Source: Buxus sempervirens (lineage: Eukaryota; Streptophyta; Magnoliopsida; Buxales; Buxaceae). Taken from it: a stretch of DNA of 64,000 nucleotides. The notes beneath the pieces were generated by a model, which saw nothing but the letters and a program-made list of their open reading frames with translations, was not told where the DNA came from and did no database searches. The position numbers and the translations under genes are program-made. Shown here in pieces: positions 24,473-33,752 of the stretch. How positions within the stretch are numbered: the stretch's first letter is position 1; each line of letters opens with the position of its first letter. Location: positions 34,899,949 through 34,963,948 of the forward strand of contig OX387182.1 in NCBI GenBank assembly GCA_947561395.2, given 5' to 3'.

Positions 24473-24743
24473 ACTACCCCTCTTTGCTGGAGTCACCTTG
24501 GAGATGAACCGCAAAGAACAAAAAAGAATCTCATTTTTGTGCCTTGCATTTCTGTCGACATGATTGACGAGCTAAGTCCCTTTGGTGTTTTAAAATGTGG
24601 AGACTCGTAGTGATTTCCACAAAATGGAGATTCAAAGTGATCTCCAGATGATTGGGTTTTGGAGCTTGCTTACCCTTAATTTCGTGTTTTCTGGAGTAAC
24701 TCCTTGTTTTTAATTCAAATTAAAAAGAGATGGGGTTGGACTT
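24473..24743 (-). other. Polypurine tract and 3' noncoding end of a Tat-type element
   Basis: The minus strand at 24473-24488 reads agcaaagaggggtagt, a polypurine tract that primes plus-strand DNA synthesis, immediately before the LTR start. The remaining bases have no open frame of note. The segment is interrupted by the SIRE-type element at 24744 and continues at 34792. Confidence 0.6.
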
Positions 24744-24881
24744 TGTAAGTGTGAAAACTCACACTCCTGTTATGGCAAATGATTGACAAATTATGTTTCT
24801 AATGAAGCTTCAAGATGTGCAGATTAAACAATGAAAATTCAGTAAATTCAGTAAAGAAGAAGAAGTTGGTGCCACCACACT

Positions 24882-25080
24882 GCTACCACGCCGCTGCCAC
24901 CCCGCTGGCAGCGCATAAGGGAATTCGTGTGTCGAAAGTAAGGTTCGTGCACCTGCCGCGTACTCTCCCGCTAGCAGCTCGCTAGCAGCGTGCTTTTAAC
25001 TGATTCAACTCACTCTGAGCGGGACTTGAGTTCGCTACCAGCCGTCTACATCGATCGCTTCATGACGCTACCAGCGCTCG
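24882..25080. repeat. GCTNNCAGCG word cluster in the SIRE U3
   Basis: The words ctgctaccacgccgctgcc, cccgctggcagcgc, cgctagcagctcgctagcag, gctaccagcc and gctaccagcgctcg recur within 200 bases, partly as inverted pairs (gctgcc with ggcagc). The matching cluster of the 3' LTR is at 33891-34090. Several of the LTR differences fall within it. Confidence 0.75.
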
Positions 25081-25387
25081 ACGCGATCTGAGTTTTATTC
25101 TTTAAATAGACGAGTTGTAATTTTCAATTGTGACTTTTTTCTTTGGATCATTTGTTTTTTGAATCTTGAGGTGTTTGAGATTCGATCAAATCTTCTTTAG
25201 AGAGTCAGCGATCGAGTGAGGGGGAGATCTGAGATAGATCGCCTGGAATTGAAGACAGTGGATTCTTCTTCAATTCGGAACTTCATCTGATCGTGTGATC
25301 GCCTGGACTGGTGATCGGCCTTGATTGATTTGTAGGTGGATTCCTACTGCATTGGATCGTCTCAGTGGATTCTGAGAGGATTGCTGC

Positions 25388-25556
25388 AATCTGGATTGAT
25401 CGTGTCTTGCAGCTTGTGGATTCAAGCTGTGTTGCAGTTCGTGGATTCGAACTGTGGATCACTGGTAAGTGATTGTTTGCGATCTGGACTGATCGTGTCC
25501 TGCAGCTTGTGGATTCAAGCTGTGTAGCAGTTCGTGGATTCGAACTGTGGATTGCT
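25388..25556 (+). repeat. 92-bp tandem duplication with two dyads in the SIRE LTR
   Basis: Two copies of a unit starting atctgga(t/c)tgatcgtgtc begin at 25389 and 25482. Each holds the dyads agcttg-n6-caagct and agttcg-n6-cgaact. The same pair is at 34397-34565 in the other LTR, so the duplication predates this insertion. Confidence 0.85.
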
Positions 25557-25779
25557 GTTGAGTGAGTCAAATTGTAAAGGTTAAGTATGTACTCCTTTGT
25601 AATTGTCTTTTCATTCAATAGTGGATTTTGAAGGGTTAGTCGCCTCATATAGACTCGAGGTTTTTCCTGGATCTGGATCCAGGTTTCCTCGTATAATTCT
25701 TTGTGTACTGTTTCCGCATTGTTCAATTCTGAATTGTTATAGATCGTGGACCTTAAGAGTAGTTCTCTACTCTTTCAAG

Positions 25780-25792
25780 TGGTATCAAAGCC
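25780..25792 (+). other. Primer-binding site, initiator tRNA-Met type
   Basis: tggtatcaaagcc lies two bases after the LTR end. It differs from the usual tggtatcagagcc by one base. Confidence 0.85.
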
Positions 25793-25837
25793 TATTCACT
25801 TTGAATTGCTATACATAGTGTGATCTAGATCTATAGC

Positions 25838-27337
25838 ATGGATTTTTGAAAAGAAGGAGGATCTGCTTCTAGACCTCCTTTATTTGAAGGTAACAATTAT
25901 TCTTACTGGAAAGCTAGAATGAGAGCTTACCTGAAATCAATCGATGAGCGTGTCTGGCTCTCGGTTTGTAATGGTTATCATCCACCTGTGATTACAACAG
26001 AAGTAGGTGTTGTGATCCCTAAACCTCATGATCAGTGGACTAAAACTGAATCTGATCAATGTGGATGGAACAACAAGGCAATGAATGCCTTATTTTGTGC
26101 TGTTAGTGTTGAGGAATTCAGGAGAATTTCCTCATGTGAAGTCGCTAAGGAAGCTTGGGACATCCTAGAGGTCACTCATGAAGGAACCTCAGCTGTCAAG
26201 CTGTCCAGACTTCAGAGACTTACTACATCTTTCGAAACTTTGTATATGAAAGATGATGAGTCTTTTGATGAGTTTTATGCTAAACTCTCTGATATTGTTA
26301 ATTCTAGTTTTAATCTTGGAGAAAAAATCTCTACATCTAAGGTTATTAGAAAAATCTTAAGATCTTTGCCTGAAAGATTCAGACCTAAAGTAACTGCAAT
26401 ACAAGAGGCAAAAGATGTAGATAACATGAGAATAGAAGATCTGGTAGGATCTTTACAGACTTATGAGCTAGATCTGAATATTCCAAAAAGAAATAAAGGA
26501 ATAGCTCTTAAATCTGTAAAATCTGTTAATACTGAAGAATCAGATAATTCTGATGTTGATATGGATGAACTTGTCCTCTTAGCCAAAAAGTTTAAGAAAA
26601 TGTTTAAAAAGAGACAATCCACTTCTTCATCATCCATCGACAGATCTAATAGGAGATCTGATAAGAAAATGTCTGATCCAAGAAAGGAGAAGAAATCTTC
26701 TCAGAATGATGAGGTTCAATGTTACAAATGTAGAGGATTTGGACATGTTGCCTCTGATTGTCCCTCAAAAGATAAAAAGAAAAAGACTAATTATCAGGTT
26801 ACTTGGGATGACAGTAACACTGATAATTCTTCACAATCTGATGAGGATATGTCTGCTAATTTTACTGCTTTCAATTCTTTTTACTCATCCTCCTCTGGTA
26901 GTTCAATCTCTGGAATTGCAGGAGATAACAAAGAGACTTTATCAGATGATGAAGAAGAACTACAAGAAGCATACAATCAGCTCTATAAGGAATTCAATAG
27001 AGCTCAGAAAAAAATCAAGAAACTGAGTAAAAAATTGAAGGAATCATAAACAGAGAAAAAGAAAGCTCTTGCGGAAATAGATTCAATAAACCAGAAGTTA
27101 CTTGAAAAACATGCTAAAGAAAATTCTCTGGTAACTTCTCTAACTGAAAAAACTGAAAAAATAAAAGAAAAGGAAGCTCAGATTTCTGAACTACAAGGTA
27201 AAGTGATTGAACTTGAGAAAGTTTCAAATTCAAGTAAATCTAATGCTTCAAATTCTTCTGCAGGAAATCTTCAAATTGATGAGGAATCAACTTCAAAGGA
27301 AGTTCCTGAAAGCTCAAATTCTGCTGAAAAAGAATGA
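25838..27337 (+). pseudogene. Gag of the SIRE-type element, with two in-frame stops
   Basis: Gag builds the particle that packages the RNA. The expected start ATG at 25838 is followed three codons later by TGA (25847-25849); the frame then runs open through SRPPLFEGNNYSYWKARM, a typical copia gag N-terminus, so the stop is probably a mutation. A downstream ATG at 25919 could give a shortened 376-aa product. The capsid region (about 25919-26500) is followed by an acidic/Lys-rich linker and a CCHC zinc knuckle, CYKCRGFGHVASDC, at 26720-26761. A TAA at 27047-27049 interrupts a Lys/Glu-rich coiled coil that continues in the same frame to TGA at 27335-27337. That last stop overlaps the ATG of the next frame (27334). 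Confidence 0.85.
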
Positions 27338-27861
27338 GTGTAAGTAATCAAAACAAGGAATCTTCACAGAAAATCTCTGCTGGAGAAGTAAGATCAACAG
27401 GTAAATCTTCAACTTCTGAGAAATCTAAATCTGTACAGTTTAGAAATGCTGGCAAGTCTAGAAATGCTGATTTTTCTGAAAATAGGTTTATACCTGTATG
27501 CCATCACTGCAATAAAAATGGTCATATAAGACCAAAGTGTTATGCACTGTATGGTTTCCCTGATGGATATTTTGAAAATAAGAGAAAGGTAAATCAAAGT
27601 CAGTCCCTGGACTTATACAACAGATTTGACTCTCTGTTAAAATTGACTGAAACATTAAATCAGGAAGTCTCAAATTTGTCTAAGAAGCTTCCTTCAAAAA
27701 CTCAAGTAGTTGATGAAGGTACTGTTCAGAAGACTTCTGAGAAACAGATTTGGGTAAGAAAAGATTCATTAGTTGCTAATGTGGTTCATGTAGCTTTAAA
27801 AGCTCATGATGTCAACATGTGGTACTTGGACAGTGGGTGTTCAAGACACGTGTGGTCATAA
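27334..27861 (+). pseudogene. Second zinc knuckle and protease start of copia pol
   Basis: The frame opens with an ATG overlapping the gag stop. After a Ser/Lys-rich stretch comes a second knuckle, CHHCNKNGHIRPKC, near 27500-27540, then a linker and the protease active site YLDSGCSRH with catalytic Asp at 27829-27831. The frame ends at a stop at 27859-27861, while protease similarity continues in the +1 frame from about 27850 (GHKAMFSTF). One frameshift therefore lies between 27845 and 27855. Whether gag and pol were originally separate frames joined by recoding, or have drifted apart, cannot be decided from one copy. Confidence 0.8.
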
Positions 27862-28815
27862 GGCTATGTTCAGTACCTTTGAAGAATATTTTGGTGGAAG
27901 TGTTACATTTGGTGATGGAAGCACTTCCCAAGTTAAAGGTAAAGGAACTGTTACAGGTCCAAATGGAGTTTGCTTAAAGAATGTTCTATTTGTATCTGGT
28001 TTGAAAGCAAATCTTATCAGTATTAGCCAATTATGTGATTCCAGATTATTTGTTAATTTTACCAGAAAAGAATGCAAAATATTGGATAAATCTGGTAGAA
28101 CTGTTCTTGTAGGTGAAAGAACAAGTGATAATTGCTATGGGATTATTGGAAACAATGAGTGTTCTTTAAAATCCTCCATAGGCAATGAAATTGATTTGTG
28201 GCATAGGAGACTTGGCCACATTAAATATAGAGATTTGTCAAAAATCTCTAAGTCTGAGTTGGTTAGAGGAATTCCCAAGTTTGCGAAAAATAAAAAGGAA
28301 GGAATGTGTGGTCCTTGCAACCAAGGAAAGCAAATCAAAGCCACACACAAGAAAACTAACATTGTAGGAACATCAAGACCATTAGAACTGATTCATATGG
28401 ATTTAATGGGACCTACAAAGACTGAAAGTCTAGGAGGAAAGAGATATATATTTGTTGCTGTAGATGACTACAGCAGATATACCTGGGTAGACTTTCTAAG
28501 AGAAAAATCTGAATGTTTCAACTGTTTTAAACATCTGTGCTGCCAAATTCAAGTTGAAAAGAACTTGCAAATAGGAAAGATTGTAAGAATCAGATCTGAC
28601 CATGGGACAGAATTTGAGAATCAAATGTTTTCCAATTTCTGTGAAGAACATGGAATCAAACATGAATTGTCTGCTCCTAAGACCCCACAACAAAATGGAG
28701 TTGTGGAGAGGAAGAACAGAGTTTTACAAGAAATGGCTAGAACCATGATGATAGCCAAGAAAATTTCAACAAAATTCTGGGCTGAAGCTATAAACACTGC
28801 TGTTACATTAGTAAC
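27850..28815 (+). pseudogene. Protease body and integrase of copia pol
   Basis: After the protease core (GDGSTSQVKGKGTV, VLFVSGLKANLISISQL), the integrase zinc domain is seen: His residues in LWHRRLGHIKY near 28195-28225 and Cys residues in MCGPCNQGK near 28306-28330. The core follows with catalytic Asp in HMDLMGP (28399), Asp in IRSDHGTEFEN (about 28597) and Glu in NGVVERKNR (about 28706). All catalytic residues are present. Near 28810-28815 a one-base loss moves the frame; the usual downstream block is read in the next frame and the first frame runs on for 23 unrelated codons to a stop at 28883. Integrase joins the DNA copy to the chromosome. Confidence 0.85.
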
Positions 28816-30798
28816 AGAGTTTATATCAGATCTGGATGGAAACAAACTCCCTATGAACTTTGGAAAGGAAAACAACCAAATTTGAAATATTTCAGAGTAT
28901 TTGGAAGTAAATTCTATATCTTAAGGGACAGAGAAAATCTAGGAAAATTTGATTCTAGAAGTGATGAAGGAATTTTTCTAGGATACTCTTCTTCTAGTAG
29001 AGCTTACAGAGTTTTTAATTTAAAAAAATCTGTTGTAATGGAATCTATAAATGTGCTAATTGATGATGAAAGTATTGACAGTGAATTTTTGCAAGTTGTA
29101 GATGAAGAGGATGAAATCAGAGATGCTTCCTCAAGCATTGAAGTGGTTCCTCTGACAAAAACTCTCAAAGATCATCCTACTGAGCAAATTGTTGGAAATA
29201 TTTCAGATGGTGTCAGAACAAGACATCAGGTACATAATGAGGTAAGATTTTCTTCTTATCTCTCTCAATTTGAGCCAAAATCTTATAAAGAAGCATTGGT
29301 AGATGATTCTTGGTTGAATGCTATGCATGAAGAACTGAATCAATTTACTAGAAATAATGTTTGGGAATTGGTTGAAAGACCCTCTGATCTGAATGTGATA
29401 GGAACCAAGTGGATTTTTAAAAACAAATCTGATGAGAATGGGATAGTAACCAGAAATAAGGCTAGGCTTGTTGCTCAGGGGTATACTCAAGTAGAAGGAA
29501 TAGATTTTGATGAAACCTTTGCTCCTGTAGCTAGGTTAGAATCAATCAGATTACTGTTGTCTATTGCATGTTACTTGAAATTTAAACTGTTTCAAATGGA
29601 TGTTAAGAGTGCTTTTTTGAATGGATATCTGAATGAAGAGGTCTATGTAGAGCAACCTAAAGGATTTGAGGACACAAATCATCCTAAATATGTCTATAAA
29701 CTGAACAAAGCCTTGTATGGACTCAAACAAGCTCCTAGAGCTTGGTATGAGAGACTTACCTTCTTTTTACTTGAATCTGGTTTTATGAGAGGAAATGTAG
29801 ATAAAACTCTCTTTATTCAAAGAGAGTCCAAACATATTTTGATTGCTCAAATCTATGTTGATGACATAGTGTTTGGGTCCACTTCTGAAAATCATGCTCA
29901 CTTATTTGCTGATTTAATGAAAAGTGAATTTGAAATGAGTATGATGGGTGAACTGAACTTTTTCTTAGGTCTTCAGATTTATCAATCTCAACAAGGAATT
30001 TTTTTCTCTCAAGCAAAATATTCAAGAAATCTTGTTAAGAGATTCAGCTTAACTCATGCTAAACATGCTAGGACTCCTATGAGTACTAGTTTAAAACTTG
30101 GAAAAGATGAATCTGGAAAGGTTGTAGACCCTACCCTGTACAGGGGAATGATTGGGAGTTTACTGTACTTAACAGCAAGTAGACCTGATATAAGCTTTAG
30201 TGTTGGAGTTTGTGCTAGATATCAGGCTAATCCTAAAGAATCCCATCTGAATGCTGTAAAAAGGATTATAAAATATGTTAATGGGACTATTGATCTGGGA
30301 ATCTGGTTTTCCAAAGAGACAAACCCACATCTAACTGGATACACTGATGCTGATTGGGCTGGGTGTATGGATGACAGAAAAAGCACCTCTGGTGGTTGCT
30401 TTTACATGGGAAATAATCTCATTGCCTGGTTAAGCAAGAAACAAAACTGTGTTTCTCTGAGTACTGCTGAAGCTGAGTATATTGCTGCAGGAAGCAGTTG
30501 TACTCAACTTATCTGGATGAAACAAATGTTATCAGATTATGGGGTAGATCAAGATCAAATGATTCTCTTCTGTGATAATCAAAGTGCCATAAATATCTCT
30601 AAGAATCCTGTTCAACACTCAAGGACCAAACATATAGATATCAGGCATCATTTTATAAGAGAGTTGATTGAAGACAAAACTGTTGTGATTGAATATATAT
30701 CTACTGAAAAACAGTTGGCTGACATTTTTACCAAACCTTTAGATCAAAACAGATTTGAAACTCTTAGGAAATCCCTAGGAGTATGCTCTCAAAACTGA
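28816..30798 (+). CDS. Reverse transcriptase-RNase H of the SIRE-type element
   Basis: This open frame (638 codons from 28882, with in-frame similarity from about 28816) holds the copia reverse transcriptase and RNase H. Motifs in order: [15 protein letters not shown] (integrase tail), [67 protein letters not shown] with the first catalytic Asp, [24 protein letters not shown] with the catalytic Asp pair near 29860, [14 protein letters not shown], then RNase [26 protein letters not shown] and CDNQSAI, ending [11 protein letters not shown] and ADIFTKPL. No stop or shift is visible in the domain. It has no start codon of its own and would be made as part of a polyprotein, which the upstream lesions now prevent. 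Confidence 0.9.
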   Translation, partial: RVYIRSGWKQTPYELWKGKQPNLKYFRVFGSKFYILRDRENLGKFDSRSDEGIFLGYSSSSRAYRVFNLKKSVVMESINVLIDDESIDSEFLQVVDEEDEIRDASSSIEVVPLTKTLKDHPTEQIVGNISDGVRTRHQVHNEVRFSSYLSQFEPKSYKEALVDDSWLNAMHEELNQFTRNNVWELVERPSDLNVIGTKWIFKNKSDENGIVTRNKARLVAQGYTQVEGIDFDETFAPVARLESIRLLLSIACYLKFKLFQMDVKSAFLNGYLNEEVYVEQPKGFEDTNHPKYVYKLNKALYGLKQAPRAWYERLTFFLLESGFMRGNVDKTLFIQRESKHILIAQIYVDDIVFGSTSENHAHLFADLMKSEFEMSMMGELNFFLGLQIYQSQQGIFFSQAKYSRNLVKRFSLTHAKHARTPMSTSLKLGKDESGKVVDPTLYRGMIGSLLYLTASRPDISFSVGVCARYQANPKESHLNAVKRIIKYVNGTIDLGIWFSKETNPHLTGYTDADWAGCMDDRKSTSGGCFYMGNNLIAWLSKKQNCVSLSTAEAEYIAAGSSCTQLIWMKQMLSDYGVDQDQMILFCDNQSAINISKNPVQHSRTKHIDIRHHFIRELIEDKTVVIEYISTEKQLADIFTKPLDQNRFETLRKSLGVCSQN

Positions 30799-31620
30799 AA
30801 ATCAGGTTCTGTTTTGAGTTAATTTTGATGTAAAATGTCTCACATATCTGTTCAAAATGAATTTGTGTGTTCTTATTACTAAGATCTGTTTTCAGGAAGA
30901 TTGAGTGTATGCATATGGACAGAAATGTCTTATTTCTAACCAGCAACTTTGTCTGAAACACCTGTAAGTATTGAAGCTTATTGTGTGGTAAAGCTTGGGA
31001 TCTATAGGCTATCACCTTTGTGAAAAGAAAAGTTTTGGAAATGGCTGCCATAGAGATTAGAGTGAAAGCTACTGTAAATCTCAAAAAGAAAAAGATAAAG
31101 AAGGTATATTCTTGGAATGAACTGTAAACTCAGGTTTTTTAAGGGTCAATGCCTTCTTTAAAAAGAAAAAGAGATCAGAAAAGGCTACCTATCTCTGATG
31201 TGCGAAAGCCACCAAAATGAAGTTGGGATATGTCTATACTTTTCAAGATTGTTTACACTGAAATAGCCTTCTATATGTATGAAGTGTAAAAGTCAAAAAT
31301 GTTGCTCAGTTCTCACAAGCATTGGCTCTTTAGTATGCATATATGCTTAATATCTTGAAGAACATTTATAGTTTGAGAAACCATAAAGGAAATTTTGCTC
31401 TTTGATATGGAATGTACCACATCTGAATTAACTTTGATAGGTACTTCAAGATCAGTTTTGTGATAAGTACTTCTTAGATTGAATAAGTTGATTATCTGGA
31501 TGATTTTTGGTTAAGCTAAAATCTCAGCTTTTTGTTTGGAAGTAGGAGGATGTCATGAAAAATTGATCAAATCTCTTTTATAATTTTATGCATTGAATCT
31601 GTAGTTTTCGTTGGTTGTGC
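30799..31620 (+). other. Noncoding spacer between pol and the accessory ORF
   Basis: About 820 bases with no ORF resembling a known protein in any frame. It has short purine-rich runs (31080-31100, 31160-31180) but no clear repeat. Spacers of this kind between pol and a downstream ORF are known from SIRE-type elements. Confidence 0.6.
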
Positions 31621-31645
31621 ATGTGCACCTTCTACGCCGCCAGTT

Positions 31646-31682
31646 GCTCGCTGGCAGCGTATTTTGTTTGCCTATATATAGG
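31646..31682 (+). promoter_or_regulatory. Candidate internal promoter: LTR-like word plus TATA box
   Basis: gctcgctggcagcgtatttt at 31646-31665 resembles gctcgctagcagcgtgcttt at 24976-24995 of the LTR. It is followed by ctatatatagg at 31672-31682. The accessory ORF starts 300 bases downstream. Promoter function is inferred from the shared word, the TATA box and position. Confidence 0.5.
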
Positions 31683-31801
31683 TGAAAGTGCGCGATTTTT
31701 TTACCCCTGTTTTTTTTCACCCTCTTCGCTTTTCCCTCGCCTCTCGCGTCGTGTCCCGGTGCTGCTGTCGCTGTCACCTTCTTCCTTCCTGCCTACTGTT
31801 C

Positions 31802-31908
31802 AGGTAAAATTTTTTTTTACTATCTTCGTCCTGCTTCTCCATTTTTCTGCTTCCTAGTTCTGTAGTTTTCTCTCTTTATTCGAAGCTAGGGTTTAGTAGT
31901 TTTTTCAG
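31802..31908 (+). other. Possible leader intron before the accessory ORF
   Basis: ttcag|gtaaaa at about 31802 looks like a 5' splice site, and a T-rich tract ending ttttttcag at 31908 looks like a 3' splice site; an alternative acceptor is near 31857. The implied intron of about 107 bases is T-rich, as plant introns are. It lies wholly in the leader and would not change the protein. Confidence 0.4.
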
Positions 31909-31976
31909 CCATTAGGGTTTTCTCGTTTTGTTGGTTGGTGCTGTCTGTTTTCTCTTTCTCTTCCATTTCTTTTACC

Positions 31977-33296
31977 ATGCCTCTCAAGAGAAAGTCGAGA
32001 ACTGATTCTCCTTCAACATCGTCTCCTCCTGTGAGGTCTCCTCCTGTGAAGTCTCCTCCTGTGAGGTCTTCTCCTGTTATTCCTTCTCCTCCAGTGAGAC
32101 CTCCTTCCCCTTCTCATTCTTCTGAACCGTTTGTGGGGAATGGTTTATCTGATTTCAATACCTTCTTCAAGCACAGGCCTCTTCTTCTGGAAATGGCCAT
32201 CAAGCTTGACTCTTTTTCTGAATCCCCTTTCTACTCATTGTTTTCGGACAATGGTTGGAAAAAATTTGCATTACTTGGTGGTTTTGCTTATCCGAACCTG
32301 GTCCGTGAATTTTATTCTAATCTTCATCATCTCCATCTTGCCAGTCAAGGCTCTGTAAAAGCCTATGTCAGGGGAATTTCTTTCGACTTCTCAAAAGAGC
32401 TTATTTCCTCTCTTCTTGAACTGCCTCTTGTTGACTCTCCCTCTTTCAACTTTCTTGAGTCACACACTGATCCTCCTATGGAGTCCATCATTCCCTCTCT
32501 AATCGTTCAGGGTGCTCCCTCTTCTATTAAGAATAAGCCCAACTATTTGCCTCATGGCTCTCTTCAAGATCTTCTCCGGATCTTGAACTTGTTTGTCTGT
32601 GCTTCTCTTGTTCCTTCTGATCATCACTCAGAGATCTCTCACCATCGGGCAAGACTTCTTCATGCCATCTGGAACAGAGAAAGTATCTGTATTCCTTCCA
32701 TTATCTTCCATCAGATTCTTCAGTCTCGGAATTTAAAATCCAAGACTGCTGCTCTTCCTTTTGGAATTTTCATCTCGTACATGTGTGTTCATCAGGGGGT
32801 ACTTCCTGATCCTACTGAATTGATTATTCATCCCCGTCCTCCCATTGCCTCCTCCACTCTGACCCGAAGTAAACGAGCAAGTCCGTTTCGGGTGATGTCT
32901 TCTGATCCCTCCTCTTCTCAGTCCTCTCTGTCCAGCCCTGATGCTATGGCCATCATAGAGAAACTGAATTCAATGCAAGCTTCTCAGGAGGCTTTCTATT
33001 CAGAGGTTAGGTCTCACATGCTCATGATGAGCATGTTCAAATCCGAGACTCAAGAGAAGCTGGGGCAATTGATAAAGGATGTCGATTTTACTTGTGGAGA
33101 AGTACAAAGGGACGTTGCTGCTCAGCAACGTATGCAAAATGAAGCGGATCATTTTCTGGAATGTATTCGGAAGACTCAGCTGGAAATGGATCACAAGCTC
33201 AGTTGGCTGCACTCCAGATCTCAAGATGCATACAAGCACTACTCAAGGTCTTGGGAACCCAAACCACCATCCAGAAAGGGGGAGAAATTTGGATGA
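31977..33296 (+). CDS. Accessory ORF downstream of copia pol; putative plant transposon-protein domain
   Basis: The ATG at 31977 (taccATGcc context) opens 439 codons. The N-terminus is basic (MPLKRKSRTD) and then has Pro repeats of the type SPPVRSPPVKSPP. The middle, about residues 50-160, reads NGWKKFALLGGFAYPNLVREFY and VRGISFDFSKELISSLLELP. It resembles the domain annotated in many plant retrotransposon ORFs as 'putative plant transposon protein' (by memory of the family, not searched). The C-terminal 120 residues are rich in Glu, Gln and Lys and probably coiled coil (MQASQEAFYSEVRSHML onward). No signal peptide and no membrane segment are visible, so an envelope role is not supported. It is intact and may be expressed from its own promoter. 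Confidence 0.65.
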   Translation: MPLKRKSRTDSPSTSSPPVRSPPVKSPPVRSSPVIPSPPVRPPSPSHSSEPFVGNGLSDFNTFFKHRPLLLEMAIKLDSFSESPFYSLFSDNGWKKFALLGGFAYPNLVREFYSNLHHLHLASQGSVKAYVRGISFDFSKELISSLLELPLVDSPSFNFLESHTDPPMESIIPSLIVQGAPSSIKNKPNYLPHGSLQDLLRILNLFVCASLVPSDHHSEISHHRARLLHAIWNRESICIPSIIFHQILQSRNLKSKTAALPFGIFISYMCVHQGVLPDPTELIIHPRPPIASSTLTRSKRASPFRVMSSDPSSSQSSLSSPDAMAIIEKLNSMQASQEAFYSEVRSHMLMMSMFKSETQEKLGQLIKDVDFTCGEVQRDVAAQQRMQNEADHFLECIRKTQLEMDHKLSWLHSRSQDAYKHYSRSWEPKPPSRKGEKFG

Positions 33297-33752
33297 TGCT
33301 ACTGGAGTAGCTACTGGAGTCTCTGGTTCTGTTGATGGTTTGGCTGGGTTGGTGCTGATGCTTGTTGTTTGCTGCTACCTGTTATTCTTTTTGCTGTGTA
33401 TATGATTTTTGTTTTTGTTATGGTCTGTTCTGGGTGTTTTCTCCTGAATATGGGTGTATAAGGGGAGTGATAAGTAAGGGGGAGATAATGTCTGTCTTTC
33501 TTTCTTAATGTCTGTCTTTCCTTCTTAATGTCTGTCTTTCTTTCTTGCTGTCTGTCTTTCTTTCTTGAACAGTGTAAATGATTTTGTTATCTGTATATCT
33601 GTTTGTAAATGAATGAAATTCTGGATTCGTCCAAATCATTGTCTCTAGTTAACAGTGTGGTTTTAAATTTCTTGAATGGAAATCATCATTAACTAAGGTT
33701 GATATTAAACTCTGGTGTAAGGTTGTTGTCAGGCATTTGCCTAGGGGGAGAT
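33297..33752 (+). other. 3' noncoding end of the SIRE-type element with polypurine tracts
   Basis: Directly before the 3' LTR is cctagggggagat (33740-33752), the polypurine tract. A near copy, taagggggagataa, occurs at 33475-33488. Between them a 22-base tctgtctttctttcttaatg-type repeat is present four times (33490-33566). Confidence 0.8.

Larger units (their letters stand above)
24744..25777 (+). repeat. 5' LTR of the SIRE-type element
   Basis: It begins tgtaagtgtgaaaactcaca and ends ctctactctttca. A TATA-like tttaaata lies at 25101-25108. The word cluster gctaccacgc / gctggcagcg / gctagcagc is at 24882-25080, upstream of the TATA. A ~92-base tandem duplication spans about 25388-25556. Antisense ORFs inside it are unlikely to be genes, as both LTRs share them by copying. 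Confidence 0.92.

Noticed and set aside
25283..25726. 147-codon antisense ORF in the copia LTR, with a twin at 34292-34735
   Set aside because: It lies across the 92-base tandem duplication, exists twice only because LTRs are copies, and its sequence is repetitive with no recognisable domain.
31977..33296. Accessory ORF as an envelope gene
   Set aside because: No signal peptide, no hydrophobic membrane span and no Cys-rich ectodomain; the middle domain fits a different family.
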